From NCBI GenBank assembly GCA_021811005.1, contig JAJZPY010000021.1, positions 1 to 22,661 of the forward strand: DNA of 22,661 nt, in the 5' to 3' direction. A program made the translations under genes and the position numbers. Under the pieces are notes generated by a model. That model worked only from the letters and a program-made list of their open reading frames with translations, had not been told where the DNA came from and did not search any database. Below are positions 14,364-21,258 of the stretch, piece by piece. The number at the start of each line of letters is the position of its first letter. Position 1 is the first letter of the stretch. Origin of the DNA: Pseudomonadota bacterium. Lineage in GTDB: Bacteria; Pseudomonadota; Gammaproteobacteria; Burkholderiales; Ferrovaceae.

Positions 14364-14584
14364 GCACCGCGCCCATCCCGGACGGACGACGCGCCTGCTG
14401 CGGGCTGTGCCGCCACTTCGACAACCGTCCGGAAACGGTCGAACAACTCATCCCCGGGCTGCGCACCATGGGCTCGGGCTACAGCTCCGTCAAATCGCGT
14501 GATGGGATATGCCAGCTTCACGACCGCTATCTTGCCGCGGAATACCATTGCCCCTCGTTTCAGGAAGCCACCGCCACGGCCTGA
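14360..14584 (+). CDS. Small cysteine-rich protein coupled to the YeiH-family transporter
   Basis: The 74-residue soluble protein has a possible zinc-binding pattern: C14 and C17 as CxxC, C51 and H54 as CxxH, and C64. The middle reads PGLRTMGSGYSSVKSRDG and the end HDRYLAAEYHCPSF, a look typical of small conserved proteobacterial proteins, but I do not recognise a named family. Its ATG overlaps the transporter stop by 4 nt, so it is translated with it and may act with it. It ends 16 nt from the convergent glutathione peroxidase stop. Codon use resembles its neighbours and the Cys/His spacing is ordered, so it is probably a real gene. Confidence 0.75.
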   Translation: MSTAPIPDGRRACCGLCRHFDNRPETVEQLIPGLRTMGSGYSSVKSRDGICQLHDRYLAAEYHCPSFQEATATA

Positions 14585-14600
14585 GCCGGCCGGCCGCGCT

Positions 14601-15083
14601 TCAGGGCAACAAGGCCTCGATGTCTGCCTGCAGTGACTCCGGGGCCACCTGCGGGGCATAGCGGCGAATGACCTGCCCTTCGGGATTGACGAGAAACTTG
14701 GTGAAATTCCATTTGACCGCTTTGGTGCCCAGCAGCCCGGGCGCGTTTTCGGTCAGCCAACGGAACAGGGCCGAAGCCTGCTCGCCGTTCACGTCGGTCT
14801 TTTCAAACATGGGGAAGGTCACGCCAAAGTGGGTCTGGCAGAAGCCGGCAATCTGCGCCGCGTCGCCGGGCTCTTGCTCCCCGAACTGGTTGCAGGGAAA
14901 GCCCAGCACTTCCAACCCGCGCTGGCGATACGTGCGGTACAGGGCTTCAAGCCCGGCATATTGGGGGGTGAAGCCGCAGGCGCTGGCCGTATTGACCACC
15001 AGCACCACCTTGCCGCGGTAGCGCCCGAAATCGATCGCTTCTCCGGACAGGGAGCGGGCGCTGAAATCGTGAAAGGTGGTCAC
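14601..15083 (-). CDS. Glutathione peroxidase (Cys-type)
   Basis: Thiol peroxidases of this family reduce hydrogen peroxide and organic hydroperoxides. The 160-residue product has the active-site motif NTASACGFTPQY, with the peroxidatic Cys36 in place of selenocysteine, the GFPCNQFGEQEPG motif (61-73) and the KWNFTKFLV motif (124-132, Trp125). Cys82 in FCQTHFGVTFP sits where thioredoxin-dependent members have the resolving cysteine. The enzyme may therefore use thioredoxin rather than glutathione. No signal peptide is seen, so it is cytoplasmic. The start is GTG at 15081-15083, 20 nt after the purA stop; longer in-frame starts would run into purA. It is the last gene of the minus-strand cluster. 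Confidence 0.94.
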   Translation of the reverse strand: MTTFHDFSARSLSGEAIDFGRYRGKVVLVVNTASACGFTPQYAGLEALYRTYRQRGLEVLGFPCNQFGEQEPGDAAQIAGFCQTHFGVTFPMFEKTDVNGEQASALFRWLTENAPGLLGTKAVKWNFTKFLVNPEGQVIRRYAPQVAPESLQADIEALLP

Positions 15084-15103
15084 GGGCGCGACCCCGGAAG
15101 GCC

Positions 15104-16399
15104 TCAGGCGTCGAAAGGATGGCGCAACACGATGGTTTCGCGCCGGTCCGGACCGGTGGACACCACATCCACCGGAACGCCGCACAGTTCCGCCATGCGG
15201 TCGAGATAGCGCCGGGCCTGGAGCGGCAAGCCATCGAGCGTTTCCACGCCCACCGTGCTGTCCGACCAGCCGGGCATTTCCTCATAGATGGGTTCGCACT
15301 GGGCAATGGCATCCGCTCCCAGCGGAAGGATGTCGCTCACGGTGCCGTTGTAGCGATAACCCACGCAAATGCGGACGGTTTCAACGCCATCCATCACGTC
15401 GAGCTTGGTGACGCACAGCCCGGACACGCCGTTGATCTGGATGGAACGCTTGAGCGCCGCCGCATCAAACCAGCCGGTGCGGCGGGGCCGCCCCGTGACG
15501 GCGCCAAACTCATGACCGCGCGTGGCCAGCCGTTGGCCCACTTCATCATCCAGTTCCGTCGGGAACGGGCCCGAGCCCACGCGCGTGGTATAGGCTTTCG
15601 TGATGCCCAGCACGTAATGCAGCTGCTGGGGCCCGACGCCGCAGCCGGGCGCTGCCGCGCCGGCGATGCAGTTGCTGGAAGTGACGTAGGGATAGGTGCC
15701 GTGGTCGATGTCGAGCAACGTGCCCTGGGCGCCTTCGAACAGCAGGTTCTTGCCTGCGCGGTTGGCATCGTACAACTGGCGCGACACGTCAGCCACCATG
15801 GGCCGGATGCGCTCTCCAAGACGCAACGCTTCTTCCAGCGTGGCGTTCACGTCCACGGCCTCGGCCTTGAAATACTGCGTCAGCACGAAATTGTGATAAT
15901 CCATCACTTCGCGCAGCTTGGCTTCAAACCCCGCCGGATTGAACAGGTCCTGCAGGCGCAGGGCGCGGCGCGCCACCTTGTCTTCGTAGGCAGGCCCGAT
16001 GCCGCGGCCGGTGGTACCGATCTTGGCATCGCCCTTGGAACGTTCACGGGCATGATCGACGGCCACGTGGTACGGCAGGATGAGGGGACAGGCATCGCTG
16101 ATGCGAAGCCGCGCCGCAACCGAAACGCCGGAGTTTTCCAGCATGTCGATTTCCTTGAGCAGCGCCGAGGGTGACAGCACCACCCCGTTGCCGATGAAAC
16201 ATTCCACGTGTTCACGCAATATGCCTGCGGGAATCAGGCTCAATACGGTTTTCTTGCCGCCGATCACCAGCGTGTGACCGGCATTATGGCCACCCTGGAA
16301 GCGCACGACGCCGTGGGCACGGTCCGTCAGCCAGTCCACCAGCTTGCCTTTGCCTTCGTCCCCCCACTGGGTTCCGACCACCACTACATTTCTTGCCAT
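15104..16399 (-). CDS. purA: Adenylosuccinate synthetase
   Basis: PurA joins IMP and aspartate, using GTP, to make adenylosuccinate, the first committed step to AMP. The 431 residues match the family length. Seen: the GTP/IMP loop GTQWGDEGKGKLVDW (9-23, catalytic Asp14), RFQGGHNAGHT (33-43, catalytic His42), GTTGRGIGPAYEDK, and the C-terminal GPDRRETIVLRHPF. The ATG at 16397-16399 begins the conserved MARNVVVVGTQWG; a TTG nine codons upstream is possible but less likely. GGAG lies about 11 nt upstream. It follows hisZ by 45 nt, as in other betaproteobacteria. Confidence 0.98.
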   Translation of the reverse strand: MARNVVVVGTQWGDEGKGKLVDWLTDRAHGVVRFQGGHNAGHTLVIGGKKTVLSLIPAGILREHVECFIGNGVVLSPSALLKEIDMLENSGVSVAARLRISDACPLILPYHVAVDHARERSKGDAKIGTTGRGIGPAYEDKVARRALRLQDLFNPAGFEAKLREVMDYHNFVLTQYFKAEAVDVNATLEEALRLGERIRPMVADVSRQLYDANRAGKNLLFEGAQGTLLDIDHGTYPYVTSSNCIAGAAAPGCGVGPQQLHYVLGITKAYTTRVGSGPFPTELDDEVGQRLATRGHEFGAVTGRPRRTGWFDAAALKRSIQINGVSGLCVTKLDVMDGVETVRICVGYRYNGTVSDILPLGADAIAQCEPIYEEMPGWSDSTVGVETLDGLPLQARRYLDRMAELCGVPVDVVSTGPDRRETIVLRHPFDA

Positions 16400-16444
16400 G
16401 AAGAATGACTCTCCGATATTTCTCAATGATTCAAACGAAGGGAC

Positions 16445-17413
16445 TCAGGAAGGCGGCAGCGAGGGCAGCAGCTCCCGCAGGTCCAGGCTGAAGCCGGTGG
16501 CCGGCCGGGCCCGGCCGAACGCGCGCCCGATGTCGTCATAACGCCCGCCGCGCGCCACCGCATCCGGGTAGCCTTCGGCATAGGCGGCAAACACCAGCCC
16601 GCTGTGATAATGGTAGCCCCGCAGTTCGGCCAGGTCGAAAACCAGTGGCACGCGCTGCCCGAAGTGAGCGGCGACCGCTTCCAGTTCCGACAGCGCCTGG
16701 CGGATTTCAGGCACCTGGGGCAGCAGCCGGTGTGCCTGGCCCAGCACTTCCCGGTCGCCATTCAGGCGGGCCAACTGCGCCAGGGCATCTCCCTGCGGGG
16801 TTCCCAGGGCGGACGAGAGCGCTTGCAGCGCCGGCAGATCCTTGTTTTGCAGGGCCTCAAACCATTCGCCTTCCGCCTTGTCATCCAGCCCGGCCAGGCG
16901 GGACAAAGTGCGGAACAGGCCCACATGCCCCACGTCCAGGGTGACCTTGGGCAATCCGGCGCACTTGAGCGCTTCCAGCATGAGTTCCTGGATTTCGATG
17001 TCCCCTTCCAGGCCGCCCAGGCCATAGATTTCGGCACCCACCTGGAACGGTTCGCGTGACTGGTTGAGCCCTTCGGGCCGGGCATGCAGGATGCTGCCGG
17101 CATAGCACAGGCGGTTCACTCCCGAGTGGTTCATGCCGTGCGCATCGATGCGGGCCACCTGCAAGGTGGTGTCGGCGCGCAGCCCCAGCTGGCGGCCGCT
17201 CAACTGGTCAACCAGGCGGAACGTGAGGAGATCCATGTCCCGTCCGGTGCCGGCCTGGAGCGACTCGATGTATTCCAGCAGCGGCGGCATGACGAGCTGG
17301 AAACCCTGGCCCCTGAAAAGGTCCAGCAGTTCCCGGCGTGCTGATTCCAGGCGCCAGGCATCGGGCGGCAGCAAATCTTCGATGAACTCGGGCAGGAGCC
17401 AGCGGTAAGTCAT
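16445..17413 (-). CDS. hisZ: ATP phosphoribosyltransferase regulatory subunit HisZ, short form
   Basis: HisZ is a catalytically inactive histidyl-tRNA-synthetase homologue that combines with short-form HisG to build the feedback-regulated first enzyme of histidine synthesis. The 322-residue product shows the class II synthetase-like core: LPEFIEDLLPPDAWRLE at the N-terminus, GLRADTTLQVARI (77-89), EPFQVGAEIYG (121-131) and GGRYDDIGRAFGRARPATGF (289-308). It then ends after DLRELLPSLPPS, whereas HisZ proteins of Neisseria or Burkholderia, as I recall them, are about 380-390 residues with a further C-terminal segment. No remnant is readable before purA. The ATG overlaps the DUF2065 stop as ATGA, with AGGTGG upstream. 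hisG is not in the window. Confidence 0.93.
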   Translation of the reverse strand: MTYRWLLPEFIEDLLPPDAWRLESARRELLDLFRGQGFQLVMPPLLEYIESLQAGTGRDMDLLTFRLVDQLSGRQLGLRADTTLQVARIDAHGMNHSGVNRLCYAGSILHARPEGLNQSREPFQVGAEIYGLGGLEGDIEIQELMLEALKCAGLPKVTLDVGHVGLFRTLSRLAGLDDKAEGEWFEALQNKDLPALQALSSALGTPQGDALAQLARLNGDREVLGQAHRLLPQVPEIRQALSELEAVAAHFGQRVPLVFDLAELRGYHYHSGLVFAAYAEGYPDAVARGGRYDDIGRAFGRARPATGFSLDLRELLPSLPPS

Positions 17414-17592
17414 CGGACCACCTGCATCAGGATGAGCCCCACCAGGATGGCTCCAAATCCCAGGAAACGGATCTGTCCATCGCTCAGTTTACAGATGCGC
17501 AAAACGGTTTCCCTCCAGCGGTTCGGCGCCAGAAACGGCATGACCCCTTCCAGGACGAGCAACAGCGCAAAGGTCAAAAGCAGGGAATGCAT
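17410..17592 (-). CDS. DUF2065 small membrane protein (YjeT-like)
   Basis: This is a 60-residue protein with two transmembrane helices (about 3-22 and 41-58) separated by a short basic loop, RWRETVLRICKLSDGQ. The family DUF2065 is normally encoded between hflC and purA, as YjeT is in E. coli. Function is unknown; the constant position beside hflKC hints at a role near the HflKC-FtsH complex. It starts 6 nt after the hflC stop and overlaps hisZ by 4 nt, so it is co-translated. Confidence 0.92.
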   Translation of the reverse strand: MHSLLLTFALLLVLEGVMPFLAPNRWRETVLRICKLSDGQIRFLGFGAILVGLILMQVVR

Positions 17593-17598
17593 GGGCCG

Positions 17599-18486
17599 TT
17601 ATTTCTTGCCGCCCGGAACCACCGGGGTGTTCTTGAAATAGTGGAAAAAGTCGGAGGCGGGGTCCAGCACCAGCACATCGCCCTTCCCTTTGAGCCCCTG
17701 CTGGTACGTTTCCAGGCTGCGGTAGAACGCATAGAACTCGGGGTTGCGGCTGTAGGCCTCGGCATAGATCGCGGACGCCTTGGCATCGCCCGAACCCTTG
17801 ATGCGCTGGGCTTCGCGGTAGGCGTCGGCCAGGATCACTTCGCGCTGGCGGTCGGCGTCGGCACGGATTTTCTCGGCCTCGCCCGCGCCGGTGGAACGCA
17901 ACTCGTTGGCCACGCGCTTGCGTTCGGCTTCCATGCGGCGATACACCGACTCGGTCACTTCCGGCGTCAGCTCCACGCGACGGATGCGCACGTCAAGCAC
18001 CTGCACGCCAATCTGGCGCGCGTCATTTTCAGCGCGCACGCGCATGGAATCGATGATTTTTTCCCGCTCGCCCGAAACCGCCTCGTGCACCGTGCGCTTG
18101 GCAAACTCGGCACGCAGGTCGTCGTTGACCGTCTGAGTCAGCCGGACCTGGGCGCGGCGCTCGTCACCACCCACGCTCACGTAGTACTGCTTGACGTCGG
18201 CAATGCGCCACTTGACGAAATAATCCACCAGCAGCGGCTTTTTCTCCGAAGTGATGAAACGCTCGGGGTCGTTGTTGTCCAGGGTCTGGATGCGCGTGTC
18301 GAAAACCCGCACGTTCTGGATGAGCGGCAGCTTGAAATAAAGTCCCGGGACCGTGCGCACGGCCACCACTTCGCCCAGCTGGAACACCAGGGCATTCTGG
18401 GTTTGCGTGACGGTATAAACGCTCAGGGACGCGAGAATCACGACCACCGCGAGGCCGATCAGGTAGGCGCCAAAATCTTTCATCAT
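17599..18486 (-). CDS. hflC: HflC, FtsH protease modulator
   Basis: HflC is an SPFH/stomatin-family protein that assembles with HflK into a periplasmic-facing cage around FtsH and restrains its proteolysis. The 295 residues include one N-terminal transmembrane helix (about 8-26), the SPFH domain (SVYTVTQTQNALVFQLGEVV, then PGLYFKLPLIQNVRVFDTRI) and a long charged helical region rich in ERKR and EAEKIRADADRQ. The start is the first of two ATGs, overlapping the hflK stop by 4 nt, with GGAG 8 nt upstream. The C-terminus VVPGGKK is unremarkable. Confidence 0.97.
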   Translation of the reverse strand: MMKDFGAYLIGLAVVVILASLSVYTVTQTQNALVFQLGEVVAVRTVPGLYFKLPLIQNVRVFDTRIQTLDNNDPERFITSEKKPLLVDYFVKWRIADVKQYYVSVGGDERRAQVRLTQTVNDDLRAEFAKRTVHEAVSGEREKIIDSMRVRAENDARQIGVQVLDVRIRRVELTPEVTESVYRRMEAERKRVANELRSTGAGEAEKIRADADRQREVILADAYREAQRIKGSGDAKASAIYAEAYSRNPEFYAFYRSLETYQQGLKGKGDVLVLDPASDFFHYFKNTPVVPGGKK

Positions 18487-19694
18487 GGTCGGGGCTCCCG
18501 CTCGCGATTGCGGAACGCATCGCGCGATCGGCTGTCCGGCGCCGCCGTTTCGGGCGACGGGGATGCTGCTGGAATGGCTGGCGCCGGGGCAGACGCCGGC
18601 TTGCCGGCATCGGCCGCGCCGTCACCGGTGCCACTGGCCTGGATGAGTTTGTCCAAGGGCAGATAGAGCAGGCTTGAACCGGATTTCTGCTCCGCCACCA
18701 CCTTGGTGGTGTTGGACAGCACCTGCTGCATCATGTCCTGGTACAGGCGCTGCCGGGTGACTTCCGGCGCTTTCGAGTATTCGGCCAGCACCTGCTTGAA
18801 ACGGCTCGCGTCGCCTTCCGCCCGCACCACCACCCGCTGGGCATAGGCCTTGGCTTCTTCGTTCAGGCGCGACGCAGTGCCCTTGGCGCGCGGAATCACG
18901 TCGTTGGCATAAGCCTGGCCTTCGTTGTTCTGGCGCTCGCGGTCCTGCCCGGCCTTGACGGCATCATCAAAGGCCGCCTGAACCTGTTCCGGCGGCTGGG
19001 CGTTCTGCATGTTCACCTTGCTGATGGCGATCCCGGTCTGGTAGCGGTCCAGGATCTTCTGCATGAGGTGGGCCGATTCGTCCGCAATCTGCGAACGGCC
19101 TTCGTACAGCACAAAGTCCATCTTGTTGCGCCCCACCACTTCCCGGATGGCGGTTTCCGCCACCTGCATCACGGCTTCGTCGGGGTCCCGGTTGTTGAAC
19201 AGGAAAGCCTGCGGATCCTTGATGGTGTACTGGATCGCATACTGGTTGTCGATGATGTTTTCGTCATCCGTGAGCATGAGCGATTCATGCAGTACCTTGG
19301 ATTTCAGGTTGGTGCGGTAACCCAGTTCCACCGTGCGCACCTGGGCCACGTTGAGCGGGCTGCCGGGAGCCTGGGTTTCGATCGGGTACGGCAAATGCCA
19401 GTGCGGGCCCGGGCCCGTGGTTTCCTGGAACTTGCCGAAACGCAGGATGACGCCGATGCGGCCGGCATCGACGATGTAGAAGCCGGATATCAGCCAGACG
19501 AGCACCAGCCCTGCCAGCAGAACCCACAGGGCGCCTTTGCCTCCCGGCAGGGACGGCGCCGGTCCGCCGCTGCGCGGACCCGCCGGCTGGCCGCCGCGCG
19601 ACTTCAGCTTTTGAATGAAGCGGCGCCAGATCTCGTCCAGATCCGGCGGACCGTCGTTGCTGTTTTTTCCCCACTGGGGATCATTCTGTGCCAT
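18483..19694 (-). CDS. hflK: HflK, FtsH protease modulator
   Basis: HflK is the larger partner of HflC in the HflKC complex. The 403-residue protein has a glycine- and proline-rich cytoplasmic N-terminus with the family start PQWG..DGPPDLDEIWR (6-23), one transmembrane helix (about 54-75), the SPFH domain (VDAGRIGVILRFGKFQ, then GPGPHWHLPYPIE), a coiled helical region, and a low-complexity Ala/Pro/Ser tail from about 350. Its ATG lies inside the end of hflX, a 14-nt overlap, and its stop overlaps hflC. Translation of all three is thus tightly coupled. Confidence 0.97.
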   Translation of the reverse strand: MAQNDPQWGKNSNDGPPDLDEIWRRFIQKLKSRGGQPAGPRSGGPAPSLPGGKGALWVLLAGLVLVWLISGFYIVDAGRIGVILRFGKFQETTGPGPHWHLPYPIETQAPGSPLNVAQVRTVELGYRTNLKSKVLHESLMLTDDENIIDNQYAIQYTIKDPQAFLFNNRDPDEAVMQVAETAIREVVGRNKMDFVLYEGRSQIADESAHLMQKILDRYQTGIAISKVNMQNAQPPEQVQAAFDDAVKAGQDRERQNNEGQAYANDVIPRAKGTASRLNEEAKAYAQRVVVRAEGDASRFKQVLAEYSKAPEVTRQRLYQDMMQQVLSNTTKVVAEQKSGSSLLYLPLDKLIQASGTGDGAADAGKPASAPAPAIPAASPSPETAAPDSRSRDAFRNREREPRP

Positions 19695-20919
19695 CGGGAT
19701 GATTTGTCTGCTTGTCAGAAGGCTCGGTCTGCCCGCTCACCTGCCGAGCGGCTTGGCACGCTTCAAGGAAGGCCTGGCGGATCAGTTCGACCCCCGCCCC
19801 CGTCAAGGCACTTGCCCGAATGCGCGAAATTGTACCATAGGCATCTCGCTCCATTCCGGCCTGGGCACCCGGCAAGCGGTCTGCTTTGTTGTACACCAGC
19901 AGCTGGGGTACCGTGTCCGCGCCGATTTCCTCGAGAACCCCGTTCACCGCCTCGATCTGTTCCTCCCGCTCGGGGTCGGAGCAATCCACCACATGCACCA
20001 GCAGGTCGGCATCCCGCGTTTCTTCCAGGGTGGCCCTGAAGGCGGCCACCAGGGTGTGCGGCAGGTGGCGCACAAAGCCCACCGTGTCCGACAGGACCAC
20101 CGTGGCGCCCGGTCCCAGGTACAGCCGGCGCGACGTGGTGTCGAGGGTGGCAAAAAGCTGGTCTGCCGTATAGGCGTTGGCATGGGTGAGGCGGTTGAAC
20201 AGGGTGGATTTTCCGGCGTTGGTGTAACCCACCAGCGACACCCTCAGCACATCGGTCTTGCCGCGGGCCTGGCGTTGCGTGCGGTGGCTGCGCCGCACTT
20301 TTTCAAGACGCTCCTTGAGGGTCTTGACGCGTTTTGCCAGCAGCCGGCGGTCGGTTTCCAGCTGGGTTTCGCCCGGGCCGCGCAGCCCGATGCCGCCTTT
20401 TTGCCGTTCCAGGTGGGTCCAGCCGCGCACCAGCCGGGTGGCCAGGCGCTCCAGCTGCGCCAGTTCCACCTGCAGCTTGCCTTCATGGCTGCGGGCACGC
20501 TGGGCAAAAATATCGAGGATCAGGCTGGTGCGGTCGATGACCCGGCGTTGCAGCGCGCGTTCCAGATTGCGCTCCTGCGCCGGCGACAGATCGTGGTTGA
20601 GGATGACCAGGCCCGCGTCGCTGCTGCGCGCCTGCTCCGCCACTTCCAGCACCTTGCCGCTGCCCAGGAAGGTGGCCGGATCGGGACGGGCCCGCTTGCC
20701 CAGAATGGTGCCGCAGACCGTGAGCCCGGCACTGGAAGCCAGCAGCGCCAACTCTTCAACGCTGTCTGCAGCCGCAGCGCGGCCCAGATCCAGGCTGACC
20801 AGCAGTGCACGTTCGGGATGCCCTGCCGAGAGCGCCTCTTCTTCCAGGCCTCCGGCCGTTTCCTTTTTTTTGCTGGGGGATTTCCGGCCCCGGCCTACCA
20901 GCGGGCCAGAATCCGTCAT
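19681..20919 (-). CDS. hflX: GTPase HflX, ribosome-splitting factor
   Basis: HflX is a TRAFAC-class GTPase that binds the 50S subunit and splits stalled ribosomes, notably after heat stress. The 412 residues include the HflX N-terminal domain, the family signature GGIGLRGPGETQLE (175-188), a helical linker (190-220), and the G domain with G1 GYTNAGKST (231-239), G3 DTVGF (278-282) and G4 NKAD (344-347). An extra basic/acidic N-terminal stretch (GRGRKSPSKKKETAGGLEEE) precedes the fold. It follows hfq by 7 nt; its own ribosome binding site is weak and lies in the end of hfq. Confidence 0.97.
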   Translation of the reverse strand: MTDSGPLVGRGRKSPSKKKETAGGLEEEALSAGHPERALLVSLDLGRAAAADSVEELALLASSAGLTVCGTILGKRARPDPATFLGSGKVLEVAEQARSSDAGLVILNHDLSPAQERNLERALQRRVIDRTSLILDIFAQRARSHEGKLQVELAQLERLATRLVRGWTHLERQKGGIGLRGPGETQLETDRRLLAKRVKTLKERLEKVRRSHRTQRQARGKTDVLRVSLVGYTNAGKSTLFNRLTHANAYTADQLFATLDTTSRRLYLGPGATVVLSDTVGFVRHLPHTLVAAFRATLEETRDADLLVHVVDCSDPEREEQIEAVNGVLEEIGADTVPQLLVYNKADRLPGAQAGMERDAYGTISRIRASALTGAGVELIRQAFLEACQAARQVSGQTEPSDKQTNHPDGTE

Positions 20920-20926
20920 AAACCCA

Positions 20927-21166
20927 TCAACTTTCGGAACTGGATTCTACGGGCATGGATACCGAGCGGGCCGGTACCACGGTGGAAATGGCGTGTTTGT
21001 ACACCATCTGGGTGGTTGTGTTTTTCAACAGCACGACATACTGATCGAACGATTCCACCTGGCCCTGCAACTTGATGCCATTCACCAGGTAAATCGACAC
21101 GGGAATATGCTCTTTGCGCAATGCGTTGAGAAACGGGTCTTGTAGGAGTTGCCCTTTCGTGCTCAT
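20927..21166 (-). CDS. hfq: RNA chaperone Hfq
   Basis: Hfq is an Sm-like hexameric RNA chaperone that pairs small RNAs with mRNAs. The 79-residue protein shows the N-terminal helix KGQLLQDPFLNALRKEHIPV (4-23), Sm1 around YLVNGIKLQGQVESFDQYVV (26-45) and Sm2 around MVYKHAISTVVP (54-65). The C-terminal tail is short, as in other betaproteobacteria. GGAG lies 6 nt before the ATG. A promoter-like pair and a hairpin lie in the 92-bp gap after der, so hfq can be transcribed apart from der. Confidence 0.99.
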   Translation of the reverse strand: MSTKGQLLQDPFLNALRKEHIPVSIYLVNGIKLQGQVESFDQYVVLLKNTTTQMVYKHAISTVVPARSVSMPVESSSES

Positions 21167-21190
21167 CTGATTCTCCAGAAGGGTTTTGTT

Positions 21191-21221
21191 ATAAAAATTT
21201 GAAGCCCTTGTTCGGGCATTC
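21191..21221 (-). terminator. Hairpin with U-rich tail between der and hfq
   Basis: On the minus strand GAA-T-GCCC (21221-21214) pairs with GGGCTTC (21207-21201) around GAACAA, with one bulge, followed by AAATTTTTAT (21200-21191). It could terminate or attenuate transcription coming from der. The predicted hfq start lies inside the hairpin, so hfq mRNA made from the nearby promoter would not contain the full stem. Confidence 0.4.
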
Positions 21222-21247
21222 TACTGCTTTTTCGAAGCAAGTTCCAA
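21218..21247 (-). promoter_or_regulatory. Candidate sigma-70 promoter of hfq
   Basis: TTGGAA (21247-21242) and TAGAAT (21223-21218) are separated by 18 bp on the minus strand. Transcription would begin near 21211, giving a leader of about 45 nt. Confidence 0.55.
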
Positions 21248-21258
21248 TCCACCCCTGT

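Noticed and set aside
14584..14600. Palindromic GCCGGCCGGC between convergent stops as a terminator
   Set aside because: It is GC-only with no T-run on either strand; it is likely just composition.
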